From Brooklawnia sp032229645 (GTDB taxonomy: Bacteria; Actinomycetota; Actinomycetes; Propionibacteriales; Propionibacteriaceae), in contig CAVRLB010000010.1 in the NCBI GenBank assembly GCA_963722295.1, positions 186,001-250,000 of the forward strand: a DNA stretch of 64,000 nucleotides, written 5' to 3'. This document shows, in pieces, positions 8,431-17,347 of the stretch (positions within the stretch are counted from its first letter, which is position 1; each line of letters starts with the position of its first letter). Below the pieces are notes generated by a model that saw only the letters and a program-made list of their open reading frames with translations, searched no databases and was not told where the DNA came from. Both the position numbers and the translations under genes were made by a program.

Positions 8431-9000
8431 ATGACGACCACGACTCCTGACGACCTGCTTGGCTGCGTCCAGAACGACGACTTGTTCCAGGATGTGCTTC
8501 TCGAAGACCCCAGCGCGGCACAAACCGCCACGGAGCGTCGCCGTCAGGCTTCCTTGATGCGCAAGGCCGAGAGCCTCTGCCTCGATTGCCCCGTGATGAT
8601 CGACTGCCTCTACGGAGCGGTCGTCCGGCATGATGTCGCCGGCTACTGCGCCGGCACCACCGCTCGGCAGCGTCAGGAGATGCGCCGGATCCTTGGAGTC
8701 CAGGTCGAGCCCGAGAACTTCGACAGCTTCGCCGGCGCCAGCCCCGCCCACCAGGTTGATCATGGCGAGGTACTGCGGCTGCGCCGCTCCGATCCGACGG
8801 CCTCCCTGGAATCGATCGCGCAGCAGTTGGGATGCTCGCTGTCGACTGTCAAGCGCCACCTGCGCAAGGCCCGCCGTGGTGAGCCGGTCGGGCGCCCGAA
8901 GGTCGCCATGGTGCCCCCCACCGTGGAACAGGTCATCGCGGCATACCAGCAGGTGGTCACCCGAAAGCCCACCGAACGCGCCGCCCGCAAGGCCGCCTGA
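8431..9000 (+). CDS. WhiB-family Fe-S regulator with extra C-terminal HTH
   Basis: 189 residues, long for a Wbl protein (usually 80-130). Cysteines at C12 and in CLDCPVMIDC (CxxCx5C) give the four [4Fe-4S] ligands. The usual G[V/I]WGG turn is replaced by GYCAGTT. Residues about 112-150 (SLESIAQQLGCSLSTVKRHL) look like a helix-turn-helix, followed by a basic AT-hook-like tail (RRGEPVGRPK). Wbl proteins normally act through sigma factor region 4; an added DNA-binding domain implies direct promoter contact. AAAGAGA precedes the ATG. Confidence 0.85.
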   Translation: MTTTTPDDLLGCVQNDDLFQDVLLEDPSAAQTATERRRQASLMRKAESLCLDCPVMIDCLYGAVVRHDVAGYCAGTTARQRQEMRRILGVQVEPENFDSFAGASPAHQVDHGEVLRLRRSDPTASLESIAQQLGCSLSTVKRHLRKARRGEPVGRPKVAMVPPTVEQVIAAYQQVVTRKPTERAARKAA

Positions 9001-9013
9001 GGCTGCGCCCCAC

Positions 9014-9682
9014 TCACTGAACGATAGGCGTCCACTCCAGGACCAGCCCGACGGCTTCCACGAAGGAATCGGCCAGATAGGTGGGTTCCGGCAGACCGGC
9101 CGGATAGGCGCGGCCACGGCGCAGCCAGACCGAGCCCAGCCCTGCGGCTATCGCACCGCAGATGTCCGCCTGGGCCGAGTCTCCGATCATCCAACCGCCC
9201 GCCAGGCTGCCGCCGGCCTGGCGGGCGGCGATCCGGAAGATCTCGGGATCCGGCTTCTTCACACCGACCGTTTCGCTCACGACCATGCCCGCGACATGAT
9301 CGGCCAGCCCCAGCCTGGCCACCTTGGCCTGCTGCTGCGAGGGGCGGCCGTTGGTCACAATGAACGGCTCGAAACCGGCTGCGCGCGCGGCGTCCAGGGC
9401 CTCGGTGATGCCTGGGACCGGCCGAAGCTGGTCGAGGGTGCCCGCTCGCAAGACCGCGATGATCTCTACCCGCTCGGCCGGGGAGAGATCGAGTAGCTCG
9501 GCGAGATCAGCGGCCACGTCCGGCTTGTTCCGCAACCCGTCGCCGTCCGCGATCGTCATCGCGTCGATCAGCTCACCATCGGCGCTGCCGTAGCGGTCCA
9601 GCAGGTATTTGTCGGCCCACCGCCGAAAAGAGGACGCGCGGTCGGAGATCGTGTTGTCCAGATCGACGAACAGCATTGGCAT
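9014..9682 (-). CDS. HAD-superfamily phosphatase
   Basis: About 222 residues. Motif I is FVDLDNTISD (nucleophile Asp), motif II FIVTNGRPS, motif III lysine in VGVKKPDPE and motif IV GWMIGDSAQADICGA. The helical cap between motifs I and II places it with the YjjG/phosphoglycolate-phosphatase-like group; the substrate is unknown. The ATG at 9682 (MPMLFVDL) has TAGACT exactly 6 nt upstream, so the mRNA is probably leaderless. It converges on the WhiB gene with 13 bp between stops. Confidence 0.85.
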   Translation of the reverse strand: MPMLFVDLDNTISDRASSFRRWADKYLLDRYGSADGELIDAMTIADGDGLRNKPDVAADLAELLDLSPAERVEIIAVLRAGTLDQLRPVPGITEALDAARAAGFEPFIVTNGRPSQQQAKVARLGLADHVAGMVVSETVGVKKPDPEIFRIAARQAGGSLAGGWMIGDSAQADICGAIAAGLGSVWLRRGRAYPAGLPEPTYLADSFVEAVGLVLEWTPIVQ

Positions 9683-9802
9683 GCGCACAGTCTAGGGTGA
9701 GTATTTGATCACCCCGTCCAACCAGCGAGGCGGAGTGCTAAATCCTTTGACCACACGGCACAATGGGCAACAGTCCGCCGTCGAGCGAAAGACCTGGAGA
9801 TC

Positions 9803-11695
9803 GTGAGCGCATTGATAGAAGCACATGCCACCGCGGGAGCGAGCCGTGAGGAATTGATCGCCAAGCTGGCGCCGTTGGGAGTCTCCTTCGGATACCAGAG
9901 CACCTCCGGCAAGTGGGCAGAAACCCCAACCACCACGCTCGAGATGGTCAACGACAGCTTTCCGGCTTCGGACGCGGTGGCAAGCACCGGCGCACCGATC
10001 GTCTGTACCCCGGGACGTTGGCATCCCGAGCTCTTCGGCACCCTGATCCTGGAGGACGGTTTCAACATCCAGGTGCACGGCGTTGTGGACGTCTCCGGCT
10101 ACCACATTCTCTATACGCGCGAAGGCGTACGCCGGTTCGTGCTGGCCGCTCCCGAGCGGCTGAAGGTGCCCGAGCGCGGCTGGGGCTGGCAGATCCAGCT
10201 TTACGCCACCCGCACCCGCCGGTCGTGGGGTATCGGCGACTTCCGCGATCTCGGCCTGATCTGCCGGCTCGCGGCCGCCCAAGGTGCGGCCTGCGTCCAG
10301 GTGTCGCCCGTGCATGCGATCGCGCCGCTGGCATCACCCCAGCCTTCGCCGTACTCGCCTGCGTCCCGGCTCTTCTTGAACCTGCTGCATGTGGCACCCG
10401 GACGAGCTTTCGGCGCCGAACGAGTCAACCTTTCCGATCTGGACGTCAAGGGCCGTGCGCTGAACAACGAGCGCCTCATCGACCGCGACGTGATCTGGGC
10501 GCTGAAGCTCGAAGCACTCGAGCGCATTTTTGAGCAGGTCAAGGACGAGCCCAACGTCGAATTCGAGACCTGGCGCGCCGATCACGGTCAGCAGTTGCGC
10601 CGCTTCGCGGTCTGGTCGGTGATCGCCGAGACCCAACAGCACAGCGACTGGCGGAACTGGCCCGAAGAGCTGCGCCGCCCCGACTCGCCAGGTGTCGCGG
10701 AATTCGCGCGTGAGCACGCCGAACGCGTCCGCTTCCATACCTGGGCGCAGTGGGTGGCATCGGTGCAATATCAGGAGGCCTGCAGCTACGGTGTCGACGT
10801 CATCGCCGACCTCGCAGTGGGCTTCGATGCGGGCAGCGCAGACGCCTGGGCATTTCAGGATCTGCTCAACTTCAACTTCGAGATCGGTGCCCCGCCGGAC
10901 TCACACAACACCGAAGGCCAGCGCTGGGGGCTGCCGCCGTTCAACCCGCAGTCGATGGTGCAGGCCGATTTCGCACCCTTCGTCGAGATGGTGCACGCCG
11001 CTCTCGCCTACGCAGGCAGCCTGCGGATGGACCACGTCATGCAGCTCTGGCGCCTCTATTGGGTGCCGGTGGCGGCCGGGGCCGCCGATGGCGTCTACGT
11101 CTACTACCCGGTGGACGCCCTGCTGGCGATCCTGCGGATCGAGGCGATGCGCGCCGACGCCTGGATCGTCGGTGAGGACATGGGTACCGTCGCCGCAGGA
11201 GTTCGCGAGACGATGGCCGATATCGGCATGCTGGGCAATCGCTCGGGGATGCGGACGCCTATCGACGATTTCCCGCTACTGGGTATCGGCACCAGCTCGA
11301 CTCACGACCAGGTGAGCGTGGCAGGCCTGCTGACCGGCAGCGACGTGGCCGACCTGAAGCGAATCGGCAAGAATGCCGACTGGGCTCAGACCGAACACAC
11401 CCGCCGCACGCTCGCCGAATTGGCGCACATCGATCCCGAGCGGGAGCCGGCTGCTATGACCACCGCAGACGTGAAGTCGGCGGTGACCGCGCGTTACAGG
11501 ATGCTCTCACATGCCGATTCGATCATCATCGTGGTCAATATCGACGACGCGGCGATGGTCGCCGAGCGCCCGAATATGCCCGGCACGGTCGACAGCTACC
11601 CGAACTGGCGGATCGCGCTGCCGGGCTTCGTGGACGACATCATCACCTCGCCGCTGGCCGATGATCTGGTTCAGCTGATGCACGAAAGCCGGTGA
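9803..11695 (+). CDS. malQ: 4-alpha-glucanotransferase (amylomaltase, GH77)
   Basis: 630 residues. Transfers maltodextrin segments and releases glucose. Domain marks: RRSWGIGDFRDL (about 136-147), SPYSPASRLFLN, IADLAVGFDAGSADAW, GAPPD, the nucleophile D410 in LRMDHVM and acid/base E458 in GEDMGTV, plus SSTHDQ for the third catalytic region. The ~180-residue N-terminal extension is typical of actinobacterial MalQ. The GTG start follows CTGGAGATC. Downstream genes for an alpha-glucoside ABC importer support a role in malto-oligosaccharide use. Confidence 0.92.
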   Translation: MSALIEAHATAGASREELIAKLAPLGVSFGYQSTSGKWAETPTTTLEMVNDSFPASDAVASTGAPIVCTPGRWHPELFGTLILEDGFNIQVHGVVDVSGYHILYTREGVRRFVLAAPERLKVPERGWGWQIQLYATRTRRSWGIGDFRDLGLICRLAAAQGAACVQVSPVHAIAPLASPQPSPYSPASRLFLNLLHVAPGRAFGAERVNLSDLDVKGRALNNERLIDRDVIWALKLEALERIFEQVKDEPNVEFETWRADHGQQLRRFAVWSVIAETQQHSDWRNWPEELRRPDSPGVAEFAREHAERVRFHTWAQWVASVQYQEACSYGVDVIADLAVGFDAGSADAWAFQDLLNFNFEIGAPPDSHNTEGQRWGLPPFNPQSMVQADFAPFVEMVHAALAYAGSLRMDHVMQLWRLYWVPVAAGAADGVYVYYPVDALLAILRIEAMRADAWIVGEDMGTVAAGVRETMADIGMLGNRSGMRTPIDDFPLLGIGTSSTHDQVSVAGLLTGSDVADLKRIGKNADWAQTEHTRRTLAELAHIDPEREPAAMTTADVKSAVTARYRMLSHADSIIIVVNIDDAAMVAERPNMPGTVDSYPNWRIALPGFVDDIITSPLADDLVQLMHESR

Positions 11696-11860
11696 GGCGT
11701 TTACCGGAACGTTATGAGTTTCTTCCCTCCGGGTCCGCTGGCTAGCGCCTATGCGTAGCAAGATGGACGAATAGGCGAAAGACAACGCTCGGAGGTTATG
11801 CCGGCAGGCAATACGGCTTGCCGGCGGAATCTCCCAACTCTCACAGTGGAGGAGATGCTG

Positions 11861-13225
11861 ATGTCAAGGAAACTCATTCGTCCGCTCGCCATTTCAAGCG
11901 CGGTCGTGCTCACGATGGGCATGGCCGCTTGCGGCTCTGATTCTGGTGGCGGATCTGGCGCGTCCTCGTCGGTGGACTGTTCGGCTTTCAGCTCCTACGG
12001 CGATCTGTCGGGCACGACCGTCTCGGTCTATACCGCGATCGTCTCACCGGAGGCCGATCCGTACGTCGACTCGTTCAAGGCGTTCGAGCAGTGCACCGGG
12101 GCAACCATCGACTACCAGGGCGACAAGGCTTTCTCCGAGCAGATTTCGGTACGAGTGCAAGGTGGCAACGCCCCGGATATCGCATTCGTCCCGCAACCCG
12201 GACTCGTGGAGACCCTGGTCGCGTCCGGCAAGGCGGTGGCCGCACCGGCTGACACCGAGGCCAATGTCGACAAGTATTTCAGCGAAGACTGGAAGGCCTA
12301 CGGCACCGTCGATGGCACCTTCTATGCGGCACCCCTGGGCGCCTCGGTGAAGTCGCTGGTCTGGTATTCGCCGTCGGCATTCGCCGATGCCGGCTACGAG
12401 GTGCCCGAGACCTGGGACCAGATGATGGATCTCACCGCGAAGATCGCGGCCGATCACACCGACGGCCTGACCAAGCCATGGTGCGTGGGATTCGGTGACG
12501 GCGCATCCACCGGCTGGGTGGGCACCGACTGGATCGAAGACGTGATGCTGCGCACCACCGACGGCCCGACCTACGACAAGTGGGTCAGCCACCAGATCCC
12601 GTTCAACGATTCCCAGGTGGTCAACGCCTTCGACACCACGGGCAAGATCCTGAAGAACAATGACTACGTCAACGGCGGTCTGGGCGATTCCAAGACCATC
12701 GCCACAACGGCGTTCACCGATGCCGGCCTGCCGATTCTCGATGGCACCTGCTTCCTTCATCGCCAGGCGTCCTTCTACGGCAGCTCCTGGCCCGAGGGCA
12801 CCCAGGTCGGCCCCGATGGCGACATCTGGGCGTTCTATCTGCCGGCCGTGAACCCGGATCAGGCCAAGCCGGTGATCGGCGGCGGCGACTTCGCGCTCGC
12901 CTTCTCCGATCGCCCGGAGGTTCAGGCCTTCCAGAGCTACCTGTCGAGCGCAGAATGGGCGAATGAGCGGGCGAAGGCCACCACAGCCGGTGGTGCAGTC
13001 AGCGCCAACTCGGGTCTGGACACCTCGCTGTTGACCAATGACGTCGACAAGCTCTCGGTCGAGCTGTTGACCGACCCGAACGCGGTCTTCCGCTTCGATG
13101 GGTCCGACCTGATGCCCAGTGCCGTCGGCGCGGGCACCTTCTGGACGGCGATGGTCGACTGGGTGACCACGGATGCGACCTCCCAGCAGGTCACCGATCA
13201 GGTCGAGAGGAGCTGGCCGTCCTGA
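11861..13225 (+). CDS. Sugar ABC transporter substrate-binding lipoprotein (alpha-glucoside type)
   Basis: 454 residues. A signal peptide ending in the lipobox MGMAAC-GSDSGGGSG indicates a lipid-anchored extracellular solute-binding protein (family 1). The body resembles AglE/MusE-type maltose/alpha-glucoside binders (ISVRVQGGNAPDIAFVPQPG). The start at 11861 is chosen for GGAGGAG with 6-nt spacing; two further in-frame ATGs lie upstream. A GCCGGCA/TGCCGGC hairpin (11799-11826) precedes it in the leader and might regulate expression. It is followed by two permease genes. Confidence 0.9.
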   Translation: MSRKLIRPLAISSAVVLTMGMAACGSDSGGGSGASSSVDCSAFSSYGDLSGTTVSVYTAIVSPEADPYVDSFKAFEQCTGATIDYQGDKAFSEQISVRVQGGNAPDIAFVPQPGLVETLVASGKAVAAPADTEANVDKYFSEDWKAYGTVDGTFYAAPLGASVKSLVWYSPSAFADAGYEVPETWDQMMDLTAKIAADHTDGLTKPWCVGFGDGASTGWVGTDWIEDVMLRTTDGPTYDKWVSHQIPFNDSQVVNAFDTTGKILKNNDYVNGGLGDSKTIATTAFTDAGLPILDGTCFLHRQASFYGSSWPEGTQVGPDGDIWAFYLPAVNPDQAKPVIGGGDFALAFSDRPEVQAFQSYLSSAEWANERAKATTAGGAVSANSGLDTSLLTNDVDKLSVELLTDPNAVFRFDGSDLMPSAVGAGTFWTAMVDWVTTDATSQQVTDQVERSWPS

Positions 13226-13348
13226 TCTTTGACTGTCGTCAACTTCCGTAGTCACTAGGATGTTCCCGATGACCGACCGGTGCGGGCCGCAGATCGGCCC
13301 CGACACCGGTCGGCCACCGGACGTTCGTTCACGCTAGGGGATGAGCAC

Positions 13349-14299
13349 GTGGCGGATAAGTTCTTACAGCTGATCTTGGCCATCGTCGCCTTGGTGGTGG
13401 TCGTCGCATTACTGCTCGGCGCAGCGAGTCTGGCACGTGGCAGATACGGCGACCGCGTCCGGGCGATCTTCTTCGTCGGACCGACCGTGCTGCTGGTCGC
13501 GATAGGTCTGGTCTGGCCGACGATCCTGACCATCGAGAAGTCCTTCCGGGGGTTGGCCGGGGTCGGCTCCTTCTCGTTCTCGAACTATGTGCAGATCTTC
13601 AGCCGCGAGGATCTGCGAACCTCGATCGTCAACACAGCCGTCTGGGTACTGCTGGTGCCGGTGCTGGCAATCTCGATCGGCTTGCTCTATGCGATCATCG
13701 TCGACCGGACTCCAGTGGAAGCCGTGGCCAAGACGCTGATCTTCCTGCCGATGGCGATCTCCATGGTGGGCGCCTCGGTGATCTGGAAGTTCGTCTACGA
13801 ATACAAGCCCACCCAAGCCCCACAGATCGGCCTGCTCAACCAGGTACTCAAATCGTTCGGGTTCGAGACCAGGCAGTTCCTGATCACCGGGCCCTGGAAC
13901 AATCTCTTCCTGATCGTCGTAATGATCTGGATTCAGGCAGGGTTCGCGATGACGGTGCTTTCTGCTGCCATCAAGGCCATCCCGGACGAGATCATCGAGG
14001 CCGCGAAGATCGACGGTGCAACCGGGTGGTCGCTTTTCCGGTTCATCACGCTACCGAGCATCCGTAATTCGCTGATCATGGTGCTGACCACGATCGCCAT
14101 CGCCGCACTGAAGATCTTCGACATCGTCCGGACGATGACCGGCGGGAACTTCGGCACCTCGGTGGTCGCCAATGACTTCTACTCGTCCAGTTTCACCCAG
14201 AACCAGCCGGGGCTCGGCTCGGCGCTGGCCGTGCTGCTGTTCATCCTGGTGTCGCCGATCATCGTGTACAACGTGCGACAACTGAGGAAGGTGAGCTAG
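13349..14299 (+). CDS. ABC sugar permease, MalF/AglF type
   Basis: 316 residues with an N-terminal helix (LILAIVALVVVVALLLG), further helices and the EAA-loop segment EIIEAAKIDGATGWSLFRFITLP (split across two helices' cytoplasmic loop), which contacts the ATPase. The GTG at 13349 is preceded by AGGGGATGA; the frame is open further 5'. It ends 0 bp before the next permease start, indicating tight coupling. It forms the importer with the lipoprotein upstream; no ATPase is encoded here, so a shared MsiK-like ATPase elsewhere is likely. Confidence 0.9.
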   Translation: MADKFLQLILAIVALVVVVALLLGAASLARGRYGDRVRAIFFVGPTVLLVAIGLVWPTILTIEKSFRGLAGVGSFSFSNYVQIFSREDLRTSIVNTAVWVLLVPVLAISIGLLYAIIVDRTPVEAVAKTLIFLPMAISMVGASVIWKFVYEYKPTQAPQIGLLNQVLKSFGFETRQFLITGPWNNLFLIVVMIWIQAGFAMTVLSAAIKAIPDEIIEAAKIDGATGWSLFRFITLPSIRNSLIMVLTTIAIAALKIFDIVRTMTGGNFGTSVVANDFYSSSFTQNQPGLGSALAVLLFILVSPIIVYNVRQLRKVS

Positions 14300-15214
14300 A
14301 TGAGCGCCCTGATCCTTTCGCCGGACGAGACGGCCGAGCTTGAGCAGACCAAACGCAAGCGCCGCCACGATCCGACCCGCGCGGTGACCTCGCCGTGGGC
14401 AACCGCGGTGGCCATCCTGATCGCCACGATCTGGACAGTGCCGACCATCGGGCTACTGATCACGTCGTTCCGGCCGCAGGCAGACATCACCCGTTCCGGC
14501 TGGTGGACGGTGGTCAGCGACCCGAGCTTCACGCTGGACAACTACGTGAAGGCGCTGTCGGGCAGCGGCTCGTCGTCGATGCTCGACTATTTCGTGAACT
14601 CGTTCGTCATCACCATCCCCAGCACGCTGTTTCCGCTGGCATTCGCTGCGCTGGCCGCCTATGGCTTCGCCTGGTTGCGCTTTCCGGGACGCGACTGGCT
14701 CTTCGTCGCGGTGTTCGCGTTGCAGGTGGTGCCGCTCCAGGTGGCACTGGTTCCGCTGATGCAGATGTACGGCTGGATCGGAATCGACGGCAGCTACTGG
14801 ACCGTGTGGATCTCGCACACGATCTTCGGGCTGCCGCTGGCGGTCTTCATGATGTTCAACTCGATCCGCGACCTGCCGCCATCGCTGGTGGAGGCGGCCA
14901 CGATCGACGGGGCCAGCCCGGTGCAGATCTTCTTGCGGATCGTGCTGCCGCTGGCCACTCCGGCCATCACCGCCTATGGCATCTTCCAGTTCTTGTGGAC
15001 GTGGAACGACCTGCTGGTTTCGATGGTCTTCCTGGGCGGCAGTTCGGGCGTGGCGCCATTGACCGTCTATATCTCGCAGCTGTCCGGTAGCCGCGGTTCG
15101 GCCTGGTACCTGCTGAGCGCGGGTGCGTTCATCTCCATGGTCATCCCGGTGACGGTCTTCTTGTTGATGCAGCGCTACTTCGTCCGGGGGCTGACGGCGG
15201 GCGCCGTGAAGTAA
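14300..15214 (+). CDS. ABC sugar permease, MalG/AglG type
   Basis: 304 residues. Predicted six-helix permease with a cytoplasmic basic N-terminus, RPQADITRSGWW in the large periplasmic-side loop typical of AglG/MalG, and the EAA loop LVEAATIDGASPVQIFLRI. It directly follows the first permease (AAGGTGAG overlaps that gene's end). Together malQ, the binding protein and the two permeases look like a maltose/maltodextrin or trehalose/alpha-glucoside uptake set. Confidence 0.9.
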   Translation: MSALILSPDETAELEQTKRKRRHDPTRAVTSPWATAVAILIATIWTVPTIGLLITSFRPQADITRSGWWTVVSDPSFTLDNYVKALSGSGSSSMLDYFVNSFVITIPSTLFPLAFAALAAYGFAWLRFPGRDWLFVAVFALQVVPLQVALVPLMQMYGWIGIDGSYWTVWISHTIFGLPLAVFMMFNSIRDLPPSLVEAATIDGASPVQIFLRIVLPLATPAITAYGIFQFLWTWNDLLVSMVFLGGSSGVAPLTVYISQLSGSRGSAWYLLSAGAFISMVIPVTVFLLMQRYFVRGLTAGAVK

Positions 15215-15270
15215 AGACCCACCCGATAGCGTGGCACTGTCAACGCCGACGCTGTCGAGAAAGAGGTCAG

Positions 15271-15466
15271 ATGAGTCTCAGCAGGATGCTGCAGGCGGTG
15301 GAGACCCACTCGGGCGAACCCATGCGCGTGATCACCGGCCTTGCGAGCCAGGGCGTACTCGTCCTGGTCATCACCCACGATCCTGACCGTCGTGGCCTCT
15401 GTACTGGGTTGCCTGTGGGGACGCCGGCTGAGCCGCAAGCAGTTCAAGCGGGCCGGCATCATCTGA
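15271..15466 (+). pseudogene. Small single-TM protein, apparently frameshifted
   Basis: A well-placed AGAGGTC precedes ATG 15271 and MSLSRMLQAVETHSGEP. The frame stays open to 15486 but turns nonsensical near 15380. In the +1 frame from about 15383 a convincing membrane-protein end appears (LTVVASVLGCLWG then RRLSRKQFKRAGII, stop at 15464-15466). One missing or extra base near 15380 would join them into a ~65-residue single-helix protein with a basic cytoplasmic tail. No family recognised. This is the only content of the 324-bp stretch 15215-15538. Confidence 0.4.
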
Positions 15467-15538
15467 GATTGCCCCCGCTGGAATAGCCGCATGAGGGCAG
15501 GCGTTACCGTGCGTGGAAGGTAGTTGAGAGGAAAACTA

Positions 15539-16120
15539 ATGACTCAGGTAGTTGAGACCCGGAACCTCACCGACACGCCGATCGCGCCGATCTTGGCCGA
15601 TCGCTGGAGCCCGCGTGGCTTCGATGCCTCCCACGAGATCAGCCGGGACGATCTGCTGAGCATCGTTGAAGCCGCTCGCTGGGCTCCCTCGGCAGGCAAC
15701 ATCCAGCCGTGGGCCTTCATCGCCGCTCGCCGCAACACTCCCGAATTCGATGCGATTGTCGGATCGCTCGCCGGATTCAACACCGCTTGGGCCGGCCGCG
15801 CGTCCGCCCTGATGGTCTTCTGCACAGTCCCGGCCCGAGGCGAGAAGATGGCCCGCTGGAACGAATACGACCTCGGCCAGGCGGCAGCCAGCGCCACCGT
15901 GCAAGCCGAGTACCTGGGCCTGCACTCCCACCAGATGGGTGGCTTCAACCCGGAGACCCTGCGCGCTGCGCTCGGCATCTCGGACGACGTGAATCCGCTC
16001 ACCGTGATGGCCATCGGCGCCTACGATGCGTCAGATCAGGTTCCGACCGAGATCGCCCAGCGCGACCTGGCCGATCGCGGTCGTCTGCCCCTCGAAGAAG
16101 TCATCCGTCTCTGGTTCTGA
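15539..16120 (+). CDS. Nitroreductase-family FMN oxidoreductase
   Basis: 193 residues, short as usual for this family. The N-terminal RWSPRGFD and ARWAPSAGNIQPW (FMN contact: RxSxR and S/NxQPW) and the C-terminal dimer-contact helix identify the fold. MQAEYLGLHSHQMGGF-like and IGAYD segments match the malonic-semialdehyde/NfnB-like branch. It would reduce nitro or quinone compounds with NAD(P)H; the true substrate is unknown. The ATG at 15539 is chosen for GAGAGGAAA upstream. Confidence 0.85.
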   Translation: MTQVVETRNLTDTPIAPILADRWSPRGFDASHEISRDDLLSIVEAARWAPSAGNIQPWAFIAARRNTPEFDAIVGSLAGFNTAWAGRASALMVFCTVPARGEKMARWNEYDLGQAAASATVQAEYLGLHSHQMGGFNPETLRAALGISDDVNPLTVMAIGAYDASDQVPTEIAQRDLADRGRLPLEEVIRLWF

Positions 16121-16188
16121 GGACGCCGCGCTGTTCCGGACGCCCGTCTGCGGTTTCGCCACGGCTTGTCTGCCGGCTGCCGGCCAAG

Positions 16189-16566
16189 TCATTCGACCGC
16201 GTCGGCGTCATCGGCATCGAGCGTCGCTGCCGCTTCCAAGAACAGCGGCCCGAGCGCCGTCGCCCACGCGGGGAGCGAGCCGGAGAGCGTCTGCCAGGTC
16301 ACCTCGCGGTCGGTGATCGAGTAGTGATGGGCGAGCTTCTCGCGGTTCTTCGCCGCGTCGCTCCAACTCACCCCCGCCGGGGCAGCGAGCCCACGGGCTG
16401 CAAGGGTCTTCGCCGCTTCACCGATCTTGATCATCAGTGAATCGCCCGCCTCCTGCGCGATCTCGTCTGTGTCGTAGGCGTCCTTACCTTTGGTGGCAAT
16501 CGAGGCGGCGACCTCCAGCCAGTGCTGGATATGCAGCAACTCCTTCGCGACGCGGGCGTCCATCAC
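16189..16566 (-). CDS. hepT: HepT-like toxin of a MntA-HepT module
   Basis: 125 residues, all-helical HEPN fold. The RNase-type motif RX4-6H is present as NREKLAHHY. The start overlaps the end of the upstream MntA gene by 4 bp (ATGA). In characterised systems MntA adds AMP to a Tyr near this motif and silences HepT; the Tyr of HHY fits. A second, divergent copy of this module sits at 38451-39253. Confidence 0.85.
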   Translation of the reverse strand: MMDARVAKELLHIQHWLEVAASIATKGKDAYDTDEIAQEAGDSLMIKIGEAAKTLAARGLAAPAGVSWSDAAKNREKLAHHYSITDREVTWQTLSGSLPAWATALGPLFLEAAATLDADDADAVE

Positions 16567-17033
16567 AGCAGCACTCTCTCGCGGAGGATGTCACGATCGC
16601 GCTTCGGATCGAGCCCGCGATAACTCACCAAATCAACGCGGCGGCCGAGGATCGCCTCCAGCGCTTCCTCTAGATGAAGCATGTCGAAGAGGTCGGCACC
16701 GGCCGGCGGCTGCACAAGCAGGTCGATATCGGAGTCGGGCCGGTCGTCCCCCCGGGCGGCCGAACCGAACACCGCGAGTTCGGTGAATCCTCGCCGCTCG
16801 GCGACCTGCCGGAGCACGGAGCTTCCGGCGGCGACAAGCTCGCTCGGCCGGACACCGTCCGTGCGCTCGCTGGCGACCTGGTATCTGATCGCAGGCTGCG
16901 TAACCCCGAGCCGCTTCGCAACCTCCCGCTGCGACTCCCCCTCGACGAGCATGGCGCGCACGGCGAGCACGCGGCGCAGCCGCGCCAACTCGGCGTCGCG
17001 TGTCGCCTTCTCGTACTCCAGCGCTAGGGTCAT
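16563..17033 (-). CDS. mntA: MntA-like minimal nucleotidyltransferase antitoxin with N-terminal HTH
   Basis: 156 residues. Residues about 15-55 form a helix-turn-helix (QREVAKRLGVTQPAIRYQV). The C-terminal half is a MNT domain with GSAARGDDRPDSDIDLLV, matching GSx10DxD. It would AMPylate and neutralise HepT; the HTH suggests autorepression. TAAACT lies 6 nt upstream of the ATG (leaderless), and the start codon is inside a perfect 10-bp inverted repeat (17027-17051), a good operator candidate. Confidence 0.85.
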   Translation of the reverse strand: MTLALEYEKATRDAELARLRRVLAVRAMLVEGESQREVAKRLGVTQPAIRYQVASERTDGVRPSELVAAGSSVLRQVAERRGFTELAVFGSAARGDDRPDSDIDLLVQPPAGADLFDMLHLEEALEAILGRRVDLVSYRGLDPKRDRDILRERVLL

Positions 17034-17051
17034 AAATAGAGTTTATGACCC
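17027..17051. promoter_or_regulatory. Perfect inverted repeat at the mntA-hepT promoter
   Basis: Arms GGGTCATAAA (17027-17036) and TTTATGACCC (17042-17051) are separated by TAGAG. The repeat covers the inferred -10 (TAAACT), the transcription start and the ATG of mntA. The HTH of MntA is the natural ligand, giving autorepression. Confidence 0.7.
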
Positions 17052-17131
17052 AGACGCACGGACGATAGAGCATGACCTCTTGACTACCATCGCTTTCGGG
17101 GGCAAGCCGTGACCTTTCGGCAGCAGAGGAG

Positions 17132-17227
17132 TCAGGCCTTGTCGTGGACGGTAATCGTATAGCCGTCCAAATCGAGGAAGGTGAACGTCAAGCCGAATGG
17201 TCCCGGCTCTGGCCCAGTGACCGTCAT
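17132..17227 (-). pseudogene. Remnant of a VOC/glyoxalase-family protein (C-terminus only)
   Basis: 32 codons read MTVTGPEPGPFGLTF then TFLDLDGYTITVHDKA and stop, which is the classic last beta-alpha-beta-beta unit of a VOC-fold protein (FxDLDGxTITV). Nothing recognisable precedes it. A start codon exists but the piece is too short to fold alone. It occupies the otherwise gene-free 17034-17347 stretch, next to an intact VOC-like gene on the other strand. Confidence 0.55.
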
Positions 17228-17347
17228 GAGGTTCCTTTCAAGTCGCTGAGCCTGAACCCCCGGCGCATCGAACTCGGACCTGGCACGCGACGTCTTCGTC
17301 ACCCGGGGGTTAGATGATAAGACAACGAACTCCGACGAAGGACGAAC

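Noticed and set aside
9692..10315. Minus-strand ORF between the HAD gene and malQ
   Set aside because: It overlaps the well-supported malQ N-terminus and shows no domain.
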